Below are positions 9,313 to 18,531 of a DNA stretch of 64,000 bases, piece after piece (the stretch's first letter is position 1; each line of letters opens with the position of its first letter). A program made the position numbers and the translations under genes. The DNA comes from Acidobacteriota bacterium (GTDB taxonomy: Bacteria > Acidobacteriota > Terriglobia > Bryobacterales > Bryobacteraceae), in the NCBI GenBank assembly GCA_016185425.1, contig JACPNQ010000023.1, positions 56,774-120,773 of the forward strand. Direction: 5' to 3'. The notes beneath the pieces were generated by a model, which was not told where the DNA came from, did not search any database, and saw nothing but the letters and a program-made list of their open reading frames with translations.

Positions 9313-12300
9313 ATGAGTCTCCCGCGTCTGCTTCTCATGCTTCCCGTCGTTGCGCTCGCATTGCCCGCACAGTCCATTACAGGTTCCATCGTCGGCCACG
9401 CCTCCGACCCCTCCGGTGCTGCCGTGCCGGCCATCGAAGTCACTCTTACCAATCAGCAGACCAATGCCGTCCGCCGCACCGCCACCAACCAGGATGGCAA
9501 CTATACCTTCCCCCTCACTCCCGCCGGCCTCTACACACTGACGTCCGCCCATCCAGCCTTTCGGCCCGTTCGCGTCACAGGCGTACAAGTTGACGTAGAC
9601 CGCGCCACCCGTGTCGACGTCCGATTCGAACTCGGCAACGTCGCCGAGTCCATTACCATCTCCGCCCAGGACAATGTCCGCGTGGAAACCGACACCGCGA
9701 CCCTCGCCCAAACGCTCGAACAGAAACGAATCGTCGACCTCCCCATCTCCCGCAACTTCATGTCGCTCGCGGCGCTCACCGCTGGCGTCATCCCCGTCAC
9801 CGGCGAAAACGGCCAATCGCTCCAAACCAGCTTCACCAACCGCGGCAACCTCTCCGTCTTCGTCGCGGGTCAGCGCGAATCATCGGTCTCCTTCCTCATT
9901 GATGGCGTCGAAAGTCGCGGCGAACGCCTCGGTAACGCCTCCATGCCTGTGTCGCTCGATGCCATTCAGCAATTCGGCATGCTCCGCAACAGCATGTCCG
10001 CCGAGTACGGCAACGCCACCGCCGTCGTCAACGTATCCATCAAGTCCGGCACCAACCAGCTCCACGGTACCCTCTTCGAGTTCCTCCAGAACTCTCACCT
10101 CAACGCCCGCAACTTCTTTGACGGCGCCGATAAAGCCCAAACCCGCTTCAATAACTACGGCGGCTCGCTCGGCGGTCCCGTCTTCAAGGACAAAACCTTC
10201 TTTTTCGTCAACTACGAAGGCTCCAAGCGCCGCACTACATCGCCCCAACTCGCCCGCCTGCCAACTGCCGCGCAAATGGGCGGCGACCTCACTACCCTCG
10301 GCGCCCTCATCTACGATCCCGCCGCCGGCAACCCCGCTACAGGCGCCCGCGCCCCGTTCCCGAACAACATCATCCCTACCCAACGAATCGCCACATTCGC
10401 CAAGAACTACGCCGCCTACATCCCGCTCCCCAACCTCGCCACGCCCGTCAACAACAATAACTTCCGCATCTCTCCCTCCTCCATCGACGACACCAATCAG
10501 TACCACCTCCGCGTTGATCACCAGCTCCGCGCGAACGACTCCATCTTCGTCCGCTGGTCTGCATTTGATGCCGCCAACACGCGCCCGCGCATCCATCCAC
10601 TCTGGGGCACCTCCTACCCCTGGACCACCTACAACGGCGCCATCCAGCAAACCCACATATTCGGCCCGCGCGCCATCAACGAGTTCCGCTTCGGCTACTC
10701 CCGCGACAACATCTTCCAGCGCCCCGAACAAGTCCCCGGTAAGATTCTCGCCAACGAGCTCGGCCTCCGCAACACCGTGCAAAACGAGGTCGATGGCGGC
10801 GCTCTCCCGGCCGCCAACATCGCAGGGTTTACCGGTTTCGGCGGCGGACGCCCCACCGGCTACATTTCCAACCGCTTCCAGTTCTCCAACACTCTCTCCC
10901 TCACACGCGGCAACCACGCCATCAAGATCGGCGCCGACATCCGCCGTCTCCAATACAACGTCTTCTCGTCCAACTCCCCCAACGGCGACATCTCCTTCGC
11001 CAGGCTCTTCACCACTTCCACCGCGGGCGGCCAAACCGGTGGCGACGCCTTCGCCGACTTCCTCCTCGGCGCCTTCTCCAACGCCTCCGGTGCGCGCACC
11101 GTCAACAGTCCCGCCTTCCGCAATTCTGTCTTCAACTTCTTCTTGCAGGACGAATGGAAGGCCACGCGCAAACTGCACATCTCCGCCGGCCTTCGCTGGG
11201 AATATGCACAGCGTCCCTACGATGTACACGACCGCATCGCCGTGTCGGATTTCGAATACCCCGGCAAACTCCTGTTCGCCCGCAACAACCCCTACGACCC
11301 CAACGACAAGAGCCTCAGCACCGCCGTACGCCGTTCCCTCATCGATCCCGACTGGAACAACTTTGGGCCGCGTTTCGGTCTCGCCTACGACCTCAACGGC
11401 AGTACCGTCCTGCGCGCTGCCTACGGCGTCTTCTTCGACGTCACGCAGGCCAATGAACTGAACTTCCTCGGCTTCGTCCCCCCGTTCCAAACGGTCATCA
11501 CCCTCACCAACGATCCCCGCGCCCTCGCCCCGGCGCAAACCACCGCAGATCTCTTCCCCAACCCTACCGGCCTCGGCCAGCTCGATCCCGGCACCGCCAT
11601 CTTCTCTCACCTCCGGACAGACAAAACGCCTTACGTCCAACAGTTCAACTACTCCATCCAGCATCGACTCGGCGCCTACCTGCTGGAAGCCTCCTATGTC
11701 GGCTCTCTCGGCCGTAAACAATCCAAGCGCCGCAACTTCAACCAGAAGCGCATCAACGCGCCCGTGCCCTATTTCCCGCTCCCCAATTTCGGTTCCATCC
11801 TCACGTCGGAGAAGAATTCCAACTCCAGCTACAACGCACTGCAACTTCGCCTCGAACGCCAGCTCCGCAACGGCCTCTCCTTCCTGGCCAACTACACCTT
11901 CTCCAAATCTATTGATCTCGATTCAGCCGGCGCCGCGGGCGATCAGAATCAGGACGCCACCAACATCGCCGCCGATCGCGCCCTCTCTGACTTCGACGTC
12001 CGCCACCGCTTCGTCGCCAGCGTCTCCTATGCCCTTCCCTTCTTCGAAAAGAACCGAATCCTCGGCGGCTGGCAAGCCAACGTGATCGGCAGCTTCCAAC
12101 GAGGCTTTCCGCTCAACATCGTCGCAGCCGACACCTCCGGCGCCGGCGCGTTCACCGTCCTCCGCGCCAACCGTATCGCCGGCGGCAACCTGCCGCGTGA
12201 CCAGCGCACCATCGAACGCTACTTCGACACCGCCGCCTTCCTCGCCCCGCGCCCAGGCACGTTTGGCAGTTCCGGTCGCAATCCCATCATCGGCCCCGGC

Positions 12301-12507
12301 ATCAACAACTTCTCTCTCTCCGCGCTGAAGAATGTTCCTCTGCGCGAACGCATCGCCCTTCAGTTCCGCGCCGAGTTCTTCAACGCCTTCAACCACGCGC
12401 AGTTCTTCGCTCCCGGGGCCAGCGTCAGTACGCCCGCCTCGTTCGGCCGGATCTCCAGCGCCCGCTCACCGCGCAACATTCAATTCGGACTCAAGCTCAA
12501 CTTCTAA
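9313..12507 (+). CDS. TonB-dependent receptor with N-terminal carboxypeptidase-regulatory domain (Oar-like)
   Basis: 1064 residues, outer membrane. A signal peptide (MSLPRLLLMLPVVALALPAQS) leads into a CarboxypepD_reg beta-sandwich (about residues 21-105, 'GSIVGHASDPSGAAVPAIEV'). A plug domain follows ('RIVDLPISRNFMSLAALTAG') and then a long beta-barrel. The barrel ends with an aromatic C-terminus (NIQFGLKLNF), as outer-membrane proteins require. This Oar/Cna-B type is greatly expanded in Solibacteres, usually for uptake of oligosaccharides or other large molecules; the ligand is unknown. A GTG 36 bases upstream is in frame, but the ATG at 9313 starts a proper signal peptide. Confidence 0.92.
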   Translation: MSLPRLLLMLPVVALALPAQSITGSIVGHASDPSGAAVPAIEVTLTNQQTNAVRRTATNQDGNYTFPLTPAGLYTLTSAHPAFRPVRVTGVQVDVDRATRVDVRFELGNVAESITISAQDNVRVETDTATLAQTLEQKRIVDLPISRNFMSLAALTAGVIPVTGENGQSLQTSFTNRGNLSVFVAGQRESSVSFLIDGVESRGERLGNASMPVSLDAIQQFGMLRNSMSAEYGNATAVVNVSIKSGTNQLHGTLFEFLQNSHLNARNFFDGADKAQTRFNNYGGSLGGPVFKDKTFFFVNYEGSKRRTTSPQLARLPTAAQMGGDLTTLGALIYDPAAGNPATGARAPFPNNIIPTQRIATFAKNYAAYIPLPNLATPVNNNNFRISPSSIDDTNQYHLRVDHQLRANDSIFVRWSAFDAANTRPRIHPLWGTSYPWTTYNGAIQQTHIFGPRAINEFRFGYSRDNIFQRPEQVPGKILANELGLRNTVQNEVDGGALPAANIAGFTGFGGGRPTGYISNRFQFSNTLSLTRGNHAIKIGADIRRLQYNVFSSNSPNGDISFARLFTTSTAGGQTGGDAFADFLLGAFSNASGARTVNSPAFRNSVFNFFLQDEWKATRKLHISAGLRWEYAQRPYDVHDRIAVSDFEYPGKLLFARNNPYDPNDKSLSTAVRRSLIDPDWNNFGPRFGLAYDLNGSTVLRAAYGVFFDVTQANELNFLGFVPPFQTVITLTNDPRALAPAQTTADLFPNPTGLGQLDPGTAIFSHLRTDKTPYVQQFNYSIQHRLGAYLLEASYVGSLGRKQSKRRNFNQKRINAPVPYFPLPNFGSILTSEKNSNSSYNALQLRLERQLRNGLSFLANYTFSKSIDLDSAGAAGDQNQDATNIAADRALSDFDVRHRFVASVSYALPFFEKNRILGGWQANVIGSFQRGFPLNIVAADTSGAGAFTVLRANRIAGGNLPRDQRTIERYFDTAAFLAPRPGTFGSSGRNPIIGPGINNFSLSALKNVPLRERIALQFRAEFFNAFNHAQFFAPGASVSTPASFGRISSARSPRNIQFGLKLNF

Positions 12508-12521
12508 CTACGGAGCCATTC

Positions 12522-14519
12522 GTGGATCTCAACAAATTCCTGGGCGCCGTCTGCCTGCTCCCTCTGCTCGCCGCCGCGCCCGCTTACGACGTTGTGGTTA
12601 TCGGCGGCACGCCCGCCGGTGTCGCCGCTGCCATCGCCTCGGCCCGCGCCGGACAGAAAGTCGTTATCGTCGAACAATCGCCCGTACTCGGCGGCCTGCT
12701 CTCTTCCGGTGTCTCCCGCGCCGACGACGCGGTCGTCCAATCGAACAGCGGCATCTTCGAAGAGTTCCGCCGCCGTATCGCAAACTATCACCGCACCGCG
12801 CTCGCCAACGACCCCATCGTCAAGGAGCACCTCGCCAAACCCCGCGTCCGTCACAGTGTCTCCGAAGGCCAGGCGTGGGAAGCGAAAACCGCCGCCCGCA
12901 TCTACGCCGAAATGGTCGCCGAAGCCGGCTCCATCCAAACACGCTTCAACGAATTCCCCATCTCGGCCATCGTCGAAGGCGACCGCATTGTCGCCGCCAT
13001 CACGCGCAGCCGCGACGGCAAGCAACATCGATACGACGGCAAAGTAATCATCGACGCAACCTACGAAGGGGACATCGCCGCCTTCGCCGGTGTCCCCTTC
13101 CGCATGGGCCGCGAAGCCCGCTCTCCCGAAGAACCCCACGCCGGACACATCTATACCGACGCCTTCTGCGAGGGCGCAACAACACTCCCGGGCACCATCT
13201 TCCCAGGCGGCACTGGCAAAGCCGACCACCGTATCATGGCCTTCAATTTCCGCTTCCTCGTGAAAGACTACGGCCGCCCCGACCATCCCTATCGCCTCAA
13301 GGCACCGCCGCCCGGCTACGACCCCGCCCGCTACAAATGGAACCCCGCCACCAAGCCCTATTTGCCTAACGGAAAAATCGACGTCCTCGGCATCAATTGG
13401 GGCAACGATTGGGCCGGCCCTTCCTATCGCTATCCGCTTGTGAATTGGGACGAGCGCGCCAGGATCGAAGAAGAATACCGCAACCACGCACTCGGCTTCC
13501 TCTACTACATCCAGACCGAAGGAAAATCTCCGCAGTACGGCCTCGCCGACGACGAATTCCCCGATAACGCTAACTTCCCCTACCGTCTCTATGTCCGTGA
13601 AGGCCGCCGCATCGAAGGGCTCTACACGCTCACCGAGAGCGATATCCACAAGGACCTCAAAGGCAATGGCGTCCGCGGCCCGCTGCACAACAACTCCATC
13701 GCCATCGGCATCTACGAAATCGACTCCCACAACGTCCAGAACCCCACGGATCGCAACAGCCCCTGCTCCGGCGAAGGTGCGATCAATCTGGTCGACGTCA
13801 CCGGCCCCTACCAGATCCCCTACGGCGTCATGGTGCCCAGGAATCGCAAAGGCCTCCTCGTCCCTGTCGCCATCTCATCCACACACGTCGCCATGTCGAC
13901 GGTTCGCATGGAGCCCGTGTGGTCCGCCCTCGGCCATGCCGCCGGCGTCGCCGCGGCACTGGCCAACAGCGCCAACGTCGAACTGGCCGCCGTGCCTCCG
14001 TCGGCGATTCAGAAAACGCTTCTAACGCAAGGCTCCAAACTCTTCTTCTACATGGACGTCGGCGCAAGTGCCAAAGAGTTCGAAGCCATCGAACAGCTCA
14101 GCCTTCTCGGCGCCGTCGACGGCGACGAGAACTACTACTTCCATCCCAATGCACCAATCACCCGCGGCGACTTCGCCCGCCTCGCCGTCGAGGGCTTAGG
14201 CATCCCCCTCAGCATCACCGCCGCCCACTTCCGCGACCTTCCGCGTTCCCACAAAGCCTTTCGCTATCTCGAGACACTCTACGACGCATCCACTAGTTCC
14301 GGTAACCGCTTTCTTCCCTTCGAAGTTCGCGACTACCTGAACTACCGTACCCTCCGCGATGCATCCGCCTACATCTACCCCGACAACGCGATCACGACCG
14401 CCGAAGCCGCAACTACGCTCGCCGCGCTTCGCGGCGCACCGAAACTTCACGGCAACCCTTCCAGAATCCTTACTCGCGCCGAAGCCTGCGCCATGGTCTG
14501 GAACGCAATGCCGCGTTGA
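12522..14519 (+). CDS. Secreted FAD-dependent oxidoreductase with C-terminal SLH-like repeats
   Basis: 665 residues. After a signal peptide (residues 1-21), an FAD-binding Rossmann fold begins at once: YDVVVIGGTPAGVAAAIASA, a GGTPAG form of the dinucleotide motif, as in the FAD_oxidored (PF12831) family. The main domain runs to about residue 500. The last 130 residues resemble S-layer homology repeats: 'ITRGDFARLAVEGLGI', then 'FRDLPRSHKAFRYLETLYD', and two later 'ITTAEAATTLAAL' / 'LTRAEACAMVWNAM' segments. The enzyme may therefore be fixed to the cell surface. The start is GTG at 12522 with GGAG eight bases before it, only 14 bases after the TonB receptor, so the two are probably one operon. 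The substrate is unknown. Confidence 0.85.
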   Translation: MDLNKFLGAVCLLPLLAAAPAYDVVVIGGTPAGVAAAIASARAGQKVVIVEQSPVLGGLLSSGVSRADDAVVQSNSGIFEEFRRRIANYHRTALANDPIVKEHLAKPRVRHSVSEGQAWEAKTAARIYAEMVAEAGSIQTRFNEFPISAIVEGDRIVAAITRSRDGKQHRYDGKVIIDATYEGDIAAFAGVPFRMGREARSPEEPHAGHIYTDAFCEGATTLPGTIFPGGTGKADHRIMAFNFRFLVKDYGRPDHPYRLKAPPPGYDPARYKWNPATKPYLPNGKIDVLGINWGNDWAGPSYRYPLVNWDERARIEEEYRNHALGFLYYIQTEGKSPQYGLADDEFPDNANFPYRLYVREGRRIEGLYTLTESDIHKDLKGNGVRGPLHNNSIAIGIYEIDSHNVQNPTDRNSPCSGEGAINLVDVTGPYQIPYGVMVPRNRKGLLVPVAISSTHVAMSTVRMEPVWSALGHAAGVAAALANSANVELAAVPPSAIQKTLLTQGSKLFFYMDVGASAKEFEAIEQLSLLGAVDGDENYYFHPNAPITRGDFARLAVEGLGIPLSITAAHFRDLPRSHKAFRYLETLYDASTSSGNRFLPFEVRDYLNYRTLRDASAYIYPDNAITTAEAATTLAALRGAPKLHGNPSRILTRAEACAMVWNAMPR

Positions 14520-14537
14520 GTTTCTGAGCCGCAAAAA

Positions 14538-14566
14538 CCAACGGCGCCCTGGAGGGGCGCCGTTGG
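14538..14566 (-). terminator. Rho-independent terminator of rpsU
   Basis: A perfect 12-base-pair stem (CCAACGGCGCCC paired with its complement) with a five-base loop lies just past the rpsU stop. On the - strand it is followed by TTTTTGC, the T-run expected of an intrinsic terminator. It also separates rpsU from the convergent FAD oxidoreductase, which ends at 14519. Confidence 0.88.
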
Positions 14567-14574
14567 ATGGTATT

Positions 14575-14772
14575 TTATTCCGGATCGCTTCTGCGTTTCT
14601 TCCGGTTACGCTTGCGAGCGAGTGCTTCCTTAACCCGCTTCTTTTCGCCGGGCTTGAGGTAGAAGGAGTGACGCTTGATCTCTTTGATAATGTCCTCCTG
14701 CTGTACCTTCCGCTTAAAGCGGCGCAGGGCATTTTCAAGAGTTTCGCCGTCCTGGACGATAACTTCGGCCAT
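14575..14772 (-). CDS. rpsU: 30S ribosomal protein bS21
   Basis: 65 residues, very basic, with the family's N-terminal pattern (VIVQDGETLENALRRFKRKV) and a lysine/arginine-rich tail (RKRNRKKRRSDPE). bS21 binds the 30S platform near the anti-Shine-Dalgarno region and helps initiation. A near-perfect ribosome site, AGGAGGTG on the - strand at 14781-14788, lies eight bases before the ATG. The gene stands alone with its own promoter and terminator, rather than in the rpsU-dnaG-rpoD operon of Proteobacteria. Confidence 0.97.
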   Translation of the reverse strand: MAEVIVQDGETLENALRRFKRKVQQEDIIKEIKRHSFYLKPGEKKRVKEALARKRNRKKRRSDPE

Positions 14773-14829
14773 TAAATATTCACCTCCTCACTCGTTCGGG
14801 CTACCCTGTGTGAAAGGGCGCAATTCTTC

Positions 14830-14838
14830 ATTGTACCA
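14830..14838 (-). promoter_or_regulatory. Putative extended -10 promoter of rpsU
   Basis: On the - strand the sequence reads TGGTACAAT, which fits an extended -10 element (TG-n-TACAAT). It would start transcription near 14823, leaving a leader of about 50 bases before rpsU. No convincing -35 box is present, as is usual for extended -10 promoters. The same TGnTACAAT form occurs before hfq. Confidence 0.45.
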
Positions 14839-14866
14839 GAGCATTTGCGCGTTATAGAGTGTTAGG

Positions 14867-15682
14867 GTGCGTCGAGCAATAATCTCTCTTTTCTGCCTCA
14901 CAACAATGGCCCAAACGCCTCCCGGGGCAGCGCCCGCCAAGCCGGCCATGCGCCGTCCGCCCGCCTATCCGGAACGGCCGCCGGCCGATCCCGCGATGCT
15001 CGAAAGAGGCAAGGCACTCTATGGAATTCGCTGCACGTTCTGCCACGGTGCCGATGCACGCGGTGGCTCCGGCGGACCCAATCTGCTCCGCGCCGAACTC
15101 GTTCTCAACGACAAGGACGGTGAGCTCATCGCACCGGTAATCCGCAACGGCCGCGAAGGCATGCCGAAAATGGATCTCACCCAGGCGCAGATCGCCGACA
15201 TCGCCGCATTCATCCACAGCTTCAAGGTCGGCGGATACGATATCTCCCGCATGACCCCGCTCACCATCGTTACCGGCGACGCCAAAGCCGGCGAGGCTTA
15301 CTTCGCCAACACCTGCGCCAGATGCCACTCCACCGGCGGTGATCTGAAAGGCCTCGCCTCCCGTATCCCGGATGCCAAAGCGCTCCAGCAAACATGGCTG
15401 ATTCCAGGCTCCGGCCGTGGCGAAGGCACAGCAAGACCCAAACCGATCACCGTCGCCGTCACTCCGCCGGGCGGCAAGCGCGTCGAAGGCCGGCTTGTCC
15501 GCGTCGACGATTTCCTCGTGACGCTCATCGATTCCGACGGCGCGCGCCGGACCTTCTCCCGCGACGGCGACGTTCCGAAAGTGGAGCTGAAGGACCCTCT
15601 GCAGCCGCACAAGGATCTCCTCAAAACTTACGCGGACAAAGATATCCACAACGTGACAGCGTTCCTGGTGACGGTGAAATGA
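14867..15682 (+). CDS. Secreted dihaem cytochrome c, partner of the PQQ dehydrogenase
   Basis: 271 residues with a short signal peptide (RRAIISLFCLTTMAQ). The first cytochrome c domain has CTFCH (around residue 56-60) in 'GIRCTFCHGADARGG'. A second CxxCH, CARCH, lies around residue 150 ('YFANTCARCHSTGG'). The last 90 residues form a beta-rich domain ('KRVEGRLVRVDDFLVTLID') often seen in cytochromes paired with quinoproteins. It should take electrons from the dehydrogenase and pass them to the respiratory chain. The start is GTG. Its stop overlaps the ATG of the dehydrogenase (ATGA). Confidence 0.88.
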   Translation: MRRAIISLFCLTTMAQTPPGAAPAKPAMRRPPAYPERPPADPAMLERGKALYGIRCTFCHGADARGGSGGPNLLRAELVLNDKDGELIAPVIRNGREGMPKMDLTQAQIADIAAFIHSFKVGGYDISRMTPLTIVTGDAKAGEAYFANTCARCHSTGGDLKGLASRIPDAKALQQTWLIPGSGRGEGTARPKPITVAVTPPGGKRVEGRLVRVDDFLVTLIDSDGARRTFSRDGDVPKVELKDPLQPHKDLLKTYADKDIHNVTAFLVTVK

Positions 15683-17346
15683 AGATTCCCGGATTGTTTC
15701 TCATCGCGGGCCTCGCCTGGGCCCAGGATCCGGCTTTGCTGAAGAAGCGCCTGGAAAACGATTGGCCAACCTATTCCGGCGATTACACCGGCCAGCGCTA
15801 CAGCAAGCTGAAGCAGGTCAACACCACAAACGTCAAGAACCTCTCTCTCGCCTGGAGTTCTCGCGTTGTCGCCGGACCGCCCGCGCAAGGCGGCGGTGGC
15901 TTCGGCGGCCGCGGATTCGGCGCGCCGGCCGGTCCACCCACCATAGTCGGCGGCGAAGGAACGCAGGACTTCGGAGGCGCGGCCAACATCCGCGCGTCCG
16001 TTCTCTCAGTCGACGGCAAACTCTACGTCTCTACACCCGACAACGCCTGGGCCATCGACGCCCGCGACGGCGCGGTGCTTTGGCACTATTACTGGCGAAC
16101 CAGGGGCGGCACGCACATCGGCAATCGCGGCCTCGCCCTCTGGGGCAAGTGGCTCTACATGGAGACGCCCGACAACTACCTCGTCTGCCTCGACGCCGAA
16201 ACCGGTAAGGAGCGCTGGCACAAGCCCATCGCCGATTTCAACAGGCAGTACTTCTCCACCATGGCGCCGATCGTCATCGGCAACAAAATCATCGTCGGTA
16301 CCGGCAACGACCTCGACGCCCCGGGCTATGTGCAGGCCCGCGACCCCGAAACCGGCGATATCGTCTGGACCTGGTGGACCGTGCCTACCAAAAAGGGCGA
16401 TCCAGGACTCGAAACCTGGGGCAGCCTCGAAGGCGCTATGCACGGCGCCGGCAACGTCTGGATCCCCGGCGTCTACGACCCTGATACCAACCTCTACATC
16501 TTCGGTACCGGCAATCCCTCGCCCGCCTACACCAACCCTCCCAGCCGCGACGGCGACAACCTGTTCACCTGCTCCATCGTCGCCCTCGACATGGCCACCG
16601 GAAAGATGAAGTGGTACTACCAGATGAACCCGCACGACACCCACGATTGGGATTCGAGCGAAACCCCGATCATCGTCGACGGCGAGTTCAAAGGCAGACA
16701 GCGCAAGATGGTCATGCACGCCGACCGCAACGGCTACTTCTGGGTGTTGGATCGTCTCACCGGTGAGCACCTCCTGACGTCCAGGTTTTCTTCTACCGTC
16801 AACTGGGTCAAAGAGATCAACGCCAAAGGCCAGACCATCCGCGACGTCGCCAAGGACTCTTCCGTGCCGGGAACCCTCGTCTCCCCGAACAACTACGGTG
16901 CGACCAACTGGCCCCCTGCCGCCTATTCGCCCGACACCGCACTCTTTTACGTGCCGACCGTCGACAACTACGCAATGTACTACCTCACCGAAACCGACCC
17001 GCGCGGTGCGATGGGACTCGGCGGCAAAGACGAGCAGCAGTTGGCGGCGCTAGGCGTCTACATGACTGCCATCGACTACAAAACCGGCAGGATCGCCTGG
17101 CAGCACAAGTATCCGTCCGCGGGCGGCTTCGGCGCGGCCAATGGCGTGCTGACGACGGCCGGCGGTCTGTTGTTCGGCGGCGACAACGCCGGCAACCTCA
17201 TCGCGTACAACGCCGCGTCGGGCAAAATCCTCTGGCACGCCCGCTTCGGCAACGTCTCCAACGCCCCACAAACCTACCTGCTGGACGGGAAGCAGTACGT
17301 CCTCGCCGCCGCCGGCGATCAGCTCTACGCGTTTTATCTGCAGTGA
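15679..17346 (+). CDS. PQQ-dependent dehydrogenase (quinoprotein, methanol/ethanol type)
   Basis: 555 residues with a signal peptide (MKIPGLFLIAGLAWAQ), so periplasmic. The fold is an eight-bladed propeller of W-motif repeats: 'AIDARDGAVLWHYYW', 'CLDAETGKERWHKP', 'ALDMATGKMKWYYQ' and 'AYNAASGKILWHARF'. The segment 'NPHDTHDWDSSETP' around residue 320 is a hallmark of quinoprotein alcohol dehydrogenases. A glycine-rich insert (about residues 68-92) is unusual and may be a loop or linker. The start is set by the ATGA overlap with the cytochrome gene. The alcohol or sugar oxidised is unknown, and no PQQ biosynthesis gene is in the window. Confidence 0.92.
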   Translation: MKIPGLFLIAGLAWAQDPALLKKRLENDWPTYSGDYTGQRYSKLKQVNTTNVKNLSLAWSSRVVAGPPAQGGGGFGGRGFGAPAGPPTIVGGEGTQDFGGAANIRASVLSVDGKLYVSTPDNAWAIDARDGAVLWHYYWRTRGGTHIGNRGLALWGKWLYMETPDNYLVCLDAETGKERWHKPIADFNRQYFSTMAPIVIGNKIIVGTGNDLDAPGYVQARDPETGDIVWTWWTVPTKKGDPGLETWGSLEGAMHGAGNVWIPGVYDPDTNLYIFGTGNPSPAYTNPPSRDGDNLFTCSIVALDMATGKMKWYYQMNPHDTHDWDSSETPIIVDGEFKGRQRKMVMHADRNGYFWVLDRLTGEHLLTSRFSSTVNWVKEINAKGQTIRDVAKDSSVPGTLVSPNNYGATNWPPAAYSPDTALFYVPTVDNYAMYYLTETDPRGAMGLGGKDEQQLAALGVYMTAIDYKTGRIAWQHKYPSAGGFGAANGVLTTAGGLLFGGDNAGNLIAYNAASGKILWHARFGNVSNAPQTYLLDGKQYVLAAAGDQLYAFYLQ

Positions 17347-17355
17347 GAGAAGACG

Positions 17356-17550
17356 GTGAAAATTCGAGACCTGATCCGTTTGGTCGAGGGAGATGGCTGG
17401 AAGCATGTTCGAACCAGGGGAAGTCATCGCCAATACAAACGTCCTTCAAAACCAGGGCGGGTGACAATCCCAGGACACGCCGGAGATGATGTGCATCCTG
17501 ATACGCTTAAAAGTGTTCTGATTCAAGCTGGTTTGAGAGGGAAACCATGA
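17356..17550 (+). CDS. hicA: HicA-family toxin (mRNA interferase)
   Basis: 64 residues, the usual HicA length. The double-stranded-RNA-binding-like fold is marked by GDGWKHVRTRGSHRQY, with the catalytic histidine (His24) in GSH, and by 'VTIPGHAGDDVHPDTLKSVL' near the end. HicA cuts mRNA and stops translation until HicB neutralises it. The start is GTG, nine bases after the PQQ dehydrogenase stop, so it may be transcribed with that gene. It overlaps hicB by four bases (ATGA). Confidence 0.92.
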   Translation: MKIRDLIRLVEGDGWKHVRTRGSHRQYKRPSKPGRVTIPGHAGDDVHPDTLKSVLIQAGLRGKP

Positions 17551-17765
17551 GGAAGTACGCGATCGTGATCGAGCACGGCGAGCACAACTTGTCGGCCTAC
17601 GTGCCTGACCTTCCAGGTTGCATCACGACGGGAAAAACTATCGCCGAGATTGAACGGAATATTGTGGAAGCGATCGAGCTCCATATCGAAGGCATGCGGG
17701 AAGACGGTGAAGCTATTCCGGAACCGCACACCGATGTGAGTTACGTGGAATTGACGGTCGGCTAG
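17547..17765 (+). CDS. hicB: HicB-family antitoxin
   Basis: 72 residues. It has the partial RNase-H-like HicB fold: YAIVIEHGEHNLSAYVPDLP, then 'GCITTGKTIAEIERNIVEAI'. It lacks an obvious C-terminal DNA-binding domain, so this is the short HicB form and may not regulate its own promoter. The toxin-first order and the four-base overlap with hicA are typical of hicAB loci. There is no sign of phage or transposon genes nearby. Confidence 0.92.
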   Translation: MRKYAIVIEHGEHNLSAYVPDLPGCITTGKTIAEIERNIVEAIELHIEGMREDGEAIPEPHTDVSYVELTVG

Positions 17766-17784
17766 CATCGGAAGGCGAGTCGAA

Positions 17785-18531
17785 TCAACCCTGCTCCTCC
17801 CCCACCGGCCCGCCCGAGAACGGGTTGAAGTTCGTCGCATCGTCAAAAAGATCGATCCCTTCCGCCCTCTTCAAGAACCCAACCACCAAATACGTCACCG
17901 GTGTTGCCGCCGCTTCATACCCCACCTTCACCAGGTACCCCGTAACAATCAAATCCCGGATCATCTGCCCGTCGATCCGCCCCCAAAACGCAATCGTCAT
18001 CACGATGATCGTGTCCACCAACTGCCCCACCGCCGTCGATGCAATCGTCCGCGCCCACAGCATCTTCCCTTCCGTAATCACCTTCATCTTCGCCAGCACA
18101 AAGGCGTTGGCGAATTCGCCGCACCAATAAGCAATCAGGCTCGCCACCACCAGCCGCGGTAGAAACCCGAAGATGCTCTCAAATGCCGGCTGGTTATTCC
18201 AGCCAGGCGCCGGCGGCAGGCTGACGATAACCATCCCCAGCGCCGTCAGCAGCGACATCGACAAAAACCCATGCCAGATCGCCCGGCGGCTTCCCGCATA
18301 GCCATACACCTCGGTGAAGATGTCACCGAAGATGTACGTGATGGGGAACAGAAGCTGCGCGCCGCTCAGGATTAGATCGAAATCGAAACCGGGCAGCGAG
18401 ACATGCCCGAAATAACAGAGCTTGCTCGCCACCAGGTTCGAAATCAGCAAAACGACAACGAAGAAGCTGAGGCAGATCTCATAGTATTTGAATCGATGAA
18501 GAGGAGTTAAGTGCGTGAGCAGTTTGTTCAA
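17785..18531 (-). CDS. yhhQ: Queuosine precursor transporter (YhhQ/VUT family)
   Basis: 248 residues, six to seven membrane helices. The family signature appears around residues 22-80: 'VVVLLISNLVASKL' followed by 'FPITYIFGDIFTEVYGY'. YhhQ proteins import queuine-pathway precursors (preQ0 or preQ1) for tRNA modification. The start overlaps the gpmI stop by four bases, so it is the third gene of an eno-gpmI-yhhQ operon; the link with glycolysis seems one of convenience. No tRNA-guanine transglycosylase gene is in the window. Confidence 0.9.
   Translation of the reverse strand: MNKLLTHLTPLHRFKYYEICLSFFVVVLLISNLVASKLCYFGHVSLPGFDFDLILSGAQLLFPITYIFGDIFTEVYGYAGSRRAIWHGFLSMSLLTALGMVIVSLPPAPGWNNQPAFESIFGFLPRLVVASLIAYWCGEFANAFVLAKMKVITEGKMLWARTIASTAVGQLVDTIIVMTIAFWGRIDGQMIRDLIVTGYLVKVGYEAAATPVTYLVVGFLKRAEGIDLFDDATNFNPFSGGPVGEEQG

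Noticed and set aside
9880..11844. Long open frame (654 codons) on - inside the TonB receptor gene
   Set aside because: It is antisense to a gene with clear domains; long antisense frames are expected in GC-rich sequence with this codon bias. Its composition (Val/Gly/Glu-rich) has no recognisable domain.
12504..13730. 408-codon open frame on - within the FAD oxidoreductase
   Set aside because: Shadow of a well-supported gene; no motif or ribosome site.
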